This document shows positions 1-6,628 of a DNA stretch of 8,136 nt, piece after piece (within the stretch, counting starts at the first letter, position 1; each line of letters opens with the position of its first letter). Below the pieces are notes generated by a model. The model was not told the origin of the DNA, did not search any database, and worked only from the letters and a program-made list of their open reading frames with translations. The position numbers and the translations under genes were made by a program. The stretch is from Verrucomicrobiota bacterium (GTDB taxonomy: Bacteria; Verrucomicrobiota; Verrucomicrobiia; Opitutales; Opitutaceae), in the NCBI GenBank assembly GCA_023443985.1, contig JAEZSJ010000219.1, positions 1-8,136 of the forward strand, read 5' to 3'.

Positions 1-381
1 ATCCCTCTTGGCATGGTAGAGTCGATAGAACCCGCGGAGTTGGTCGTCGTACTGGCGGGCGAGGTGGAGGTCGGCGAGGCGGCGCATCGACTCTTTCCGG
101 TCCAGCCGACCGGCGAGCATGGGGCGAAGGACCGAAGCGGCATACCAGCACACGCACGTCTCAGGTGACGCGAAGGGAAGGTGGAGTTCGGCGAAGGCTG
201 CGGTGAGGAACCGGTCGACTTCGAGTGAATCCAACGGGGCACCCAAGCCGGCGAGCAGCCGCAGTGACGGGGAGTCGTAGCCGGCGGCGAGGGCGTCGAT
301 CGCTCCGGAAACGATCTCATCCATCGCCACGAGGCCGAGGGCGTGGCCGGCTTGGATTTCGCGCAGACGTGAGGGGAACAT
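1..381 (-). CDS. Unrecognised protein, 3' end cut off by the window edge
   Basis: An open frame of 127 codons from ATG at 381 reaches base 1 without a stop, so the C-terminus lies outside the window. It reads as a real soluble, mostly helical protein: mixed composition, no signal peptide and no membrane segment. The best landmark is GYDSPSLRLLAGL at residues 34-46, followed by a region rich in Leu and acidic residues (50-70), a CVCW stretch at 76-79 and a basic helical C-terminal part (RLDRKESMRRLADLHLARQY, 92-111). I do not recognise a named family. From memory only, small uncharacterised bacterial proteins carry similar 'GYDSxSLRxLAGL' segments. The start is uncertain because no Shine-Dalgarno is visible. 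TTG at 429 lies right against a strong hairpin, and ATG at 324 would drop 19 residues. It begins 101 bp after guaB on the same strand, with two hairpins between, so co-transcription by read-through is possible but unproven. Confidence 0.6.
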   Translation of the reverse strand, partial: MFPSRLREIQAGHALGLVAMDEIVSGAIDALAAGYDSPSLRLLAGLGAPLDSLEVDRFLTAAFAELHLPFASPETCVCWYAASVLRPMLAGRLDRKESMRRLADLHLARQYDDQLRGFYRLYHAKRD

Positions 382-431
382 GCGGGCGGAGAGGCCGTTG
401 GCCGCGTTGGCGGCATCCCGCCGACTCAACC

Positions 432-477
432 CAGGCCGCTCCGGCGTGAGGAGCGGCCTGCGACCACGGAGCGGTCG
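432..477 (-). terminator. Two adjacent hairpins after guaB, possible terminator or attenuator
   Basis: Just after the guaB stop there is first a 5-bp stem (CGACC 461-465 with GGTCG 473-477, 7-nt loop). It is followed by a perfect 11-bp stem (432-442 with 450-460, 7-nt loop). No T-run follows on the minus strand, so this is not a textbook intrinsic terminator, although a strong GC hairpin may still end transcription or protect the guaB mRNA 3' end. The heptamer GGAGCGG occurs at 450-456 and 468-474, and its complement CCGCTCC at 436-442, so two alternative pairings are possible. Confidence 0.5.
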
Positions 478-482
478 TACGC

Positions 483-2051
483 TCAGGCGTGGGACTTGTG
501 GGTCTTGATCTCGATGACGTCGTGCGGGGCGGCTTCGCGTTGGCCGGCGGGGCTGACGCGGATGTAGCGGGCGCGTTGACGGAGCGAGGGGAGGTTCGGG
601 GCGCCGAGGTAACCGAGGCCGCTCTGGACGCCGCCGATGAGCTGGCCGAGGACATCATCGATCGAGCCGGAGACCTCCTTGAGTGCTTCGATTCCTTCGG
701 CGGCAACCTTGCGGGTGGAGTCGTTCTTGTCGTGGCCGTAGCGCGCGGCCGAGCCCGCCTTCATCGCGGCGATGGTGCCCATGCCCCGGTATTGTTTGTA
801 GAGTTTGCCGTCGATCTCGACGATCTCGCCGGGGGCCTCGCGGCAGCCGGCGAGCAGTCCGCCGCACATGACCGCGTCGGCGATGGTGAGCGCCTTGACG
901 ATGTCGCCGGACTTGACGATGCCGCCGTCGGCGATGAGGCGCACGCCCTTGGCGGCGGCGGCCTTGGAGGAGACGTGGAGCGCGGTGAGCTGGGGGATGC
1001 CGACGCCGGCGACGATGCGGGTGGAGCAGATGGAGCCGGGGCCCTGGCCGATCTTGATGGAGTTGGCGCCGCACTCGGCGAGGTACTCGACGCCGGAGCC
1101 ACTGGTGACGTTGCCGGCGATGATGGTGAGCGTGGGGAACTCGGAGCGGATGAGTTTCACGGTCTCGCCGACGCCTTTGGTGTGGCCGTGGGCGGTGGAG
1201 ACGGCGATGCAGTCGACGTGCTCGGCGACGAGGGCGGAGATGTGGCCGACGATCTTGTCGCGATCGAGGGAGCCATCGGCCCGGCGCACAGGGGAGACGG
1301 CGGCGCCGCACACGAGGCGAAAATCGGAGTCGCGGGCGGGCTTACGGAGCGTCTTGGCCTCGGAGAGGATGCGTTCGACGTCGGAACTGGTGAGGAGCCC
1401 GCGGAGGCGGCCGGCTTCGTCGACGACGAGCATCTTGTTGACGCCGACGTGTTCGTTGAAGAACCGGTCGGCGGCGCGGATGGGGTCGTTGCCGAGATCG
1501 CGGACGTTGATGGTGAAGAGCTTCTCGCGCGGAGTCATGGACTCGGCGACGGATTTGGCGCGGTAACGCTCCTTGACGACGTTGCCCCCGAGCAAGCCGG
1601 CGAGGCGGCCGGTCTCATCGACGACGGGGAAGGCGCGGAAGTCGAAGTGCTTCTGTTCGACCAGGGCGAGGACGTCGGCGATGTACTGGGAGGGTTGCAC
1701 GGTGATCGGGTCTTGGATCATGCCGTGCACATGGCGTTTCACGCGGGCGACCTCCTTCACCTGGTCTTTCGGGGCCATGTTGTAGTGGATCAGGCCGATG
1801 CCGCCGTTGAGGGCCATGGAGATGGCCATGCGGGACTCGGTGACGGTGTCCATGTCGGCCGAAATGATCGGGACCTGGAGTCGCAGGGAGTCGGAAAGGG
1901 CGGTGGCGAGATCGGTGTCCTTGGGGAGGATCTCGGAGAAGAGCGTGGCCAGGGAGACGTCGTCGTACGTCAGGGCCATGGGCCGGTTGGCGGCGAAGAA
2001 TTCGTCGGCCGGGAGATAGTATTGCGCGTCGGTGGCGGCAGTGAAGCTCAT
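483..2051 (-). CDS. guaB: Inosine-5'-monophosphate dehydrogenase
   Basis: A 522-residue cytosolic enzyme that oxidises IMP to XMP with NAD+, the committed step to GMP. The (beta/alpha)8 barrel is split by two CBS domains, about 111-168 (from MIQDPITV) and 170-231 (to SSDVERI). Visible catalytic parts are MDTVTE (67-72), the active-site loop GSICSTRI (339-346) with catalytic Cys342, IADGGI (373-378), the IMP/flap segment YRGMGT (421-426) and the Arg437-Tyr438 pair of the mobile flap. The C-terminus has the usual RYIRVSPAGQRE...PHDV form. Length is slightly above the roughly 490 residues common in bacteria, mainly through a longer N-terminus. ATG at 2051 is chosen because upstream codons read as non-coding low-complexity sequence. 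No Shine-Dalgarno precedes it. Oddity: the NAD-site motif normally written D-[ST]-[SA]-H-G-H reads STAHGH (285-290), so the expected Asp is Ser. Identity is very secure. Confidence 0.97.
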   Translation of the reverse strand: MSFTAATDAQYYLPADEFFAANRPMALTYDDVSLATLFSEILPKDTDLATALSDSLRLQVPIISADMDTVTESRMAISMALNGGIGLIHYNMAPKDQVKEVARVKRHVHGMIQDPITVQPSQYIADVLALVEQKHFDFRAFPVVDETGRLAGLLGGNVVKERYRAKSVAESMTPREKLFTINVRDLGNDPIRAADRFFNEHVGVNKMLVVDEAGRLRGLLTSSDVERILSEAKTLRKPARDSDFRLVCGAAVSPVRRADGSLDRDKIVGHISALVAEHVDCIAVSTAHGHTKGVGETVKLIRSEFPTLTIIAGNVTSGSGVEYLAECGANSIKIGQGPGSICSTRIVAGVGIPQLTALHVSSKAAAAKGVRLIADGGIVKSGDIVKALTIADAVMCGGLLAGCREAPGEIVEIDGKLYKQYRGMGTIAAMKAGSAARYGHDKNDSTRKVAAEGIEALKEVSGSIDDVLGQLIGGVQSGLGYLGAPNLPSLRQRARYIRVSPAGQREAAPHDVIEIKTHKSHA

Positions 2052-2060
2052 GGCCGAGTT

Positions 2061-2089
2061 TAAGTTCGACGGCGCGACGAAGGGGTCAA
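2061..2089 (-). promoter_or_regulatory. guaB: Weak candidate promoter for guaB
   Basis: On the minus strand TTGACC (2089-2084) matches a -35 box in five of six positions. A 17-bp spacer then leads to AACTTA (2066-2061), a poor -10 box, only 9 nt from the guaB ATG. If used, the leader would be nearly absent. The rest of the 127-bp spacer between the second permease gene and guaB shows no convincing promoter or terminator, so guaB might also be read from upstream. Confidence 0.2.
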
Positions 2090-2178
2090 TGCGGATTTGC
2101 GTGGCGCGAAAGATTGGCCGGCGGAGGGGGTGGCGAGCCGGGGAGACGGGCGTGGTTTTCGGGCGAGCGAGGTCCGGT

Positions 2179-3399
2179 TCAGCGTTGCGCGAGCGCCACG
2201 AGCGGCGGAACCCGGGAGGCGCGGCCGGCCGGAAGCGTTCCGAAAACGAGGCCGAGCGCGAGGGTGAGCGCCAATGCGGTGGCGATTGCACCGAGGGACA
2301 GATCGAGCGGCCAGCCGGTCCCGCACGCGACCACGACGACGCCGACACCACCGAGCAGGGTACCGGACAACCAACCGGAGACGGCGAGCACGCAGGCTTC
2401 GGCGAGAAACTGGAGATAGATCGCGCGCGGCTGTGCGCCCACGGCCGCGCGCAGCCCGATCTCCCCGGTGCGTTCGCGCACGGAGAGCAGCATCAGGGCG
2501 AGCATGCCGGCGCCGCCGACGAGGAGCGCGAGGAGCGACAGCCCGGTGCCGTAGCGGCCCAGGGCGGCGGTGAGCTCGTTCTCGATGGCACGGGTCTTGG
2601 CGGTGCTCTGCACGGCGAAGTCCTCCTCCGCCCCGGACGCCGCACAGCCGTGCCGGGTCCGCAGCAGGGCCACGACCGCGGCCTCCGCTTCATCGATCGC
2701 CGCGGGTGTCACGACTCCCACATAGGCCGAAGTGAGACACCGCACATTGAATACGCGGCGCTGCGCAGTGGAAAGGGGCACGAGCACCTGGTTGTCCTGG
2801 TCGGCGCCGTCGGTCGTGGTCCCCCTGGCGGCGAGCGCGCCCACAACCTCGAACGGCACCCCGCGGATGCGCACCTCGCGGCCGACGGCACCGCCGGCCG
2901 GAAACAGCTCGTGCGCCACCGCCGCGCCGAGCACCGCCACACGGCGGCAGTCGCGGGAGTCCTCCGCCGAGAGGAAGCGACCGGCCGCCAACTCGAAGCG
3001 GCGCAACGTGCGGTAGTCCGCGGTGGTGCCGCGGACCTTCGTCCGCACCGAAACCCGGCCGGCCTTCACACGCAGGGAGTCTTCGATGGCGGGTGCGGCG
3101 GCGCGGATCTGCGGAAGCGCCGCGATCGCGGCGACATCCTCGGGCCGGAGGGTGGCGGCCCAGCCGGCAAACTGCGGGCGCGCCACCTGCGGTTTGACCG
3201 GCAGCGGTTTGACGAGCAGCAGGTCGGTGCCGAGCGCCGCGACCGCGCGCGCCATCTCGAGTTCGGCGCCGTCGCCGATCGCACGGGCAACGAGAAAGGC
3301 GGCCACACCCGCGCCGATCCCCGAGAGGGCGAGCGCGGTGCGCAGTGGATACGCGAGAGGCTGGTGGAGCGCGGAGCGGAGGAGGCGGCGGAGCTTCAT
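2179..3399 (-). CDS. MacB/FtsX-type ABC transporter permease (second of the pair)
   Basis: A 406-residue inner-membrane protein with the standard MacB-type layout. One membrane helix lies near 18-38, then a large periplasmic MacB_PCD-like domain (about 45-280), then three helices near 284-306, 330-358 and 367-389. The segment VRERTGEIGLRAAVGAQPRA (307-326) is the conserved FtsX-domain motif that couples to the ATPase. The C-terminus PAGRASRVPPLVAL (390-403) is the usual family ending. It is clearly diverged from the permease encoded upstream (4791-3583), so a heteromeric pair is likelier than a recent duplication. ATG at 3399 has no Shine-Dalgarno, and a 183-bp structured spacer separates it from the first permease gene. 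Expected role: moving a hydrophobic or periplasmic substrate by mechanotransmission with the neighbouring ATPase and adaptor. The substrate is unknown. Confidence 0.9.
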   Translation of the reverse strand: MKLRRLLRSALHQPLAYPLRTALALSGIGAGVAAFLVARAIGDGAELEMARAVAALGTDLLLVKPLPVKPQVARPQFAGWAATLRPEDVAAIAALPQIRAAAPAIEDSLRVKAGRVSVRTKVRGTTADYRTLRRFELAAGRFLSAEDSRDCRRVAVLGAAVAHELFPAGGAVGREVRIRGVPFEVVGALAARGTTTDGADQDNQVLVPLSTAQRRVFNVRCLTSAYVGVVTPAAIDEAEAAVVALLRTRHGCAASGAEEDFAVQSTAKTRAIENELTAALGRYGTGLSLLALLVGGAGMLALMLLSVRERTGEIGLRAAVGAQPRAIYLQFLAEACVLAVSGWLSGTLLGGVGVVVVACGTGWPLDLSLGAIATALALTLALGLVFGTLPAGRASRVPPLVALAQR

Positions 3400-3481
3400 T
3401 CCGGGGTCAGCACAGGAGGCGCGGGTGAAACGAGGGCGCCCAGAAGGCGGGGCGGCGGTCTGGTGCGATGCCGGTCCGGTG

Positions 3482-3517
3482 CGCGCCGGTGACGGGTCGG
3501 ATCCGACGTCCGGCGCG
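3482..3517 (-). other. Imperfect hairpin in the spacer between the permease genes
   Basis: CGCGCCGG (3482-3489) pairs perfectly with CCGGCGCG (3510-3517). Between them sits the 12-bp perfect palindrome GTCGGATCCGAC (3496-3507). The transcript could fold into one long stem with small bulges. It lies between the stop of the first permease gene (3583) and the start of the second (3399). It may affect mRNA stability or the relative expression of the two permeases. GC-rich sequence produces such repeats easily, so function is inferred only. Confidence 0.4.
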
Positions 3518-3521
3518 GCGT

Positions 3522-3546
3522 GCCCCGGCTTTTCCGTGCCCGGGGC
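3522..3546 (-). other. Second hairpin in the spacer between the permease genes
   Basis: GCCCCGG (3522-3528) and CCGGGGC (3540-3546) form a perfect 7-bp stem with an 11-nt loop. It is transcribed immediately before the longer imperfect hairpin at 3482-3517. No T-run follows on the minus strand, so a plain intrinsic terminator is unlikely. Together the two hairpins occupy over a third of the 183-bp gap. Confidence 0.35.
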
Positions 3547-3582
3547 GCCGTGGCCTTGTCCGTCTGAACCGGCGTGTCCACA

Positions 3583-4787
3583 TCATCGCAACGCCTCCAC
3601 CGGGCGCAGCCGCGCCGCGCGCAGCGCCGGCACCACTCCGGCGAGGAATCCGGTGCACAGCGACAGCGCGAGGCCGAGGAGCGCGACCCGCAGCGACACC
3701 ACCGGGCCCAGGTCGAGCCGCCGGGCCAGCAGTTCGGCCGCCGCGCCGCCGCTCAGGATGCCGAGGACGCCGCCGCCGAGCATCGTGCACATGCTCTCGA
3801 CGACGAATTGTCGGGCGATGTCGGCCGGTCGGGCGCCGAGGGCGCGGCGGACACCGATCTCGGCCACGCGGGCATTCACCGCTCCGGCGGTCAGTGTCGC
3901 CGCGATGAGCCCGGCAACGAGCAACACCACGCCCGCGGCGAGCGGCAGATACAGCAGGACGATCCGCTGCATCTTGCCGAGGAGCTGACGGACCTCGGCG
4001 GGCGTGAGAAGAGTGAAGTCGTCGGGCTGTCCCGGGCGCAGCGCGTGGCGCCCGCGCAGCACCTCCCGGATCTGCGCGGCGGCGGTCGCCGTCTGGGCCG
4101 GGTCGGCGACCAGGAGCTTGGCGGCACTGATGGTGTCGATGTTGGCGAGCCGCCGCATGAGGGTGGAGAGGGGCACCACGATCTCGTTGTCGCGGTCCAT
4201 CCCATGGAGGTCGGTGCCGAAGCGTTCGAGCACGCCGACGACCGTGAACGGCACGGCGTCGACCATGAGCTCCGCGCCCAGCGGATCGGTGTCGGCGAAC
4301 AGATCGTGCACGAGCGTCTCGCCGACGAGGGCGACGCGCTCGCGGTGTCGGATGTCGGAGGCGGCGAGGAAACGGCCGCGGGACACCGTACGCGTCCAGA
4401 CTTTCTCGGCTCGCTCCGACTGCCCGAGCAGGCGCGCTGTCGCCTGTTTCCCGGCACGCCGCAAGTTGGCGACCCGGACCTGTTGGGGGTCCCAGTCGGA
4501 GACAGCGGGGGCGGTGGCGGCCGCGGCGGCGATGTCGTCGATGGTGAGGCGCGCGGCGTCGGGGCGGGGGCCGTCGACCAGCTGCATCCCGCCGGCGACG
4601 ACGACGATCGAGGAGTCGCCGAAGATCTGTTGCACGGTGGCGAGCATCTTGCGGCGGAGCCCCTGGCCGACATCGAGGACGAAGGTCAGCGCAGCCACGC
4701 CGATCAGGCTGCCGACCATGATGGACGCGCTGCGCAGGCGGTGTCGCCCGAGCGAGCGGAGACTCTCGCGGAGAAGCCGTGTGGTGT

Positions 4788-4791
<4 letters not shown>
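3583..4791 (-). CDS. MacB/FtsX-type ABC transporter permease (first of the pair)
   Basis: A 402-residue inner-membrane permease. The first membrane helix is near 21-40, followed by a MacB_PCD-like periplasmic domain (about 42-275), with family landmarks such as RGRFL (138-142), VALVGETLV (153-161) and the DRDNEIVVPLST segment (199-210). Helices follow near 277-300, 330-350 and 365-390. VNARVAEIGVRRALGARPAD (305-324) is the conserved ATPase-coupling motif, and the protein ends in the canonical PALRAARLRPVEAL (388-401). ATG at 4791 is chosen over upstream codons because it overlaps the ATPase stop as ATGA and has the only strong Shine-Dalgarno in the window (GGAGGAG, 4803-4797). This start therefore looks translationally coupled. 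It should pair with the permease at 3399-2179 around the ATPase dimer. The cargo is not indicated. Confidence 0.92.
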
Positions 4792-5491
<700 letters not shown>

Positions 5492-5495
<4 letters not shown>

Positions 5496-6406
5496 GGTAT
5501 AGTGGTTACTCTGTTTGTGCGCGACATGGAGGTCTCGGCTGGGGAGATACGGACGATCGCGGACATCTCGGGCCGCAGGACATGGTCCGGCGGCGGTGCG
5601 AAGCGCAGCACGACGATGTAGTCGACGACGTTGTCGCGGATCTCCGCCTTCGGATAGATAGCGGTGACGATGCCGGAGAACTCCTCCGCGCCGTAGGTGT
5701 CGACAGTGAAGGTCGCGCGCTGGCCCGCCTCGATCCGGCCGATGTCGGTCTCGTCGACGTAGGCCCAGACCTCGAGGCGGCTCAGATCGATCAGGGTCAC
5801 GAAGGTTGGCGCGGAGAAGCTGGCGGAAACCGTCTCGCCCTCCTGGGTGGCGACCGAAGCGACGACGCCACCGATCGGTGCGGTGATGACGGCGTGGTCG
5901 AGCTGGATCGCGGCATAATCGACCGCCGCCTGTGTCGCGGCGAGCCGCTGCTCGGCCACGGCGTGGGCCCGCTCGGCCCGGTCGAGGTCGTCGGCCGAGA
6001 TCGCCCGGGCGGTGGCGATGGTACGCTGGCGTTCGCGGTTGGCGGCGGCGTAGCGCAGATCGGCGAGGGCAAGGCGCTGCTCGGCGACAGCCTTGGCGTG
6101 CAAGGCCAGCAGCTCACGATCGTCGAGCTCGGCGAGGCGCTGACCCGCCGCGACCGAGTCGCCCACCTGCACGTGGAGCCGGCGAACCACGCCGGAGAGT
6201 CGCGACCCGACCCGCACCTCGGCACCGACCTGCGGCTTGATCACGCCGGAAGCCTTGACCAATTGCGGAGGATCGGCCGGTGCGCGCTGCGCAAGCGAGG
6301 GGGCCGGGCCGGGTGCCACGGGCGCTGCGGCCGGCGCGGGGTGCGCACCGAGGAGGAGGCCGGCGACAACGGCGCCCAGCGCGGGGGCTGGCGGGCGCAT
6401 CCTCAT
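5492..6406 (-). CDS. Periplasmic adaptor (membrane fusion protein, HlyD/MacA type)
   Basis: A 304-residue adaptor that should link the permeases to the periplasm or an outer-membrane channel. From ATG at 6406 it has a short basic N-terminus, a hydrophobic stretch (8-20) and an Ala/Pro-rich segment with a possible signal peptidase I site near 22-28. No lipobox Cys is present, so it is not a lipoprotein. The first half of the lipoyl domain lies at about 52-95 (VGSRLSGVVRRLHVQVGDSV), then a coiled-coil hairpin (96-172), the second lipoyl half (HAVITAPIGGVVASV, 171-185) and a beta-barrel (about 205-287). It stops soon after the barrel, shorter than MacA-like proteins (around 370 residues), so much of the membrane-proximal domain seems absent and the coiled coil is short. 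ATG at 6400 is an equally possible start. Upstream codons read as Pro/Arg-rich non-coding sequence. It is the first gene of the exporter operon. Confidence 0.88.
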
Positions 6407-6521
6407 TGGTGTGACGAGCCCGCGGCTGTTCCGCGAAGCGGGGGATCTCGGTGTTGGCCGGAGTGCATGCCGGCAGCGTGCCGGGTGAAGCGGTAGACAC
6501 CGCCAGTGGAAAGCAGGCGCG

Positions 6522-6587
6522 TCCGGTCCCGGAGACTGGGCGACGCGTGGCGGACCCGGAGGCTGCGGCGGAGCCACCGGGACCGGA
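6522..6587. repeat. 11-bp inverted repeat between yifB and the exporter operon
   Basis: TCCGGTCCCGG (6522-6532) and CCGGGACCGGA (6577-6587) are perfect reverse complements separated by 44 nt. The element begins about 40 nt after the yifB stop and lies well before the adaptor start. It could act as a loose terminator for yifB or as a protein-binding site. The loop is long and no T-run follows, so neither role is secure. I see no convincing promoter for the exporter operon in the remaining spacer (6407-6628). Confidence 0.35.
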
Positions 6588-6628
6588 GCGGCACCGTCGA
6601 GCGTTCGAGGGGCGCGCGGTGGGCGCGG

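Noticed and set aside
489..2063. A 524-codon open frame on the plus strand spanning the whole of guaB
   Set aside because: It reads as Gly/Ala/Asp/Val-rich low-complexity protein, the mirror of GC-biased codons on the guaB strand. guaB itself is unambiguous.
2052..2351. A 100-codon N-terminal extension of guaB overlapping the second permease gene
   Set aside because: The upstream codons are Arg/Pro/Ser-rich and overlap the permease coding sequence. The conserved enzyme starts just after ATG 2051.
2032..3492. A 486-codon plus-strand frame opposite the second permease and the guaB upstream region
   Set aside because: Composition is dominated by Arg, Gly, Ala and Glu with no domain motif, and it lies antisense to a clear MacB-type permease.
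3496..3507. GTCGGATCCGAC palindrome as a stand-alone operator
   Set aside because: It lies inside a transcribed spacer and within a larger inverted repeat, far from any apparent promoter, so it is better treated as part of the hairpin.
6407..6577. A 57-codon N-terminal extension of the adaptor protein
   Set aside because: The extension is Pro/Arg-rich with scattered Cys and no signal character. A start at 6406 puts a plausible signal peptide at the N-terminus.
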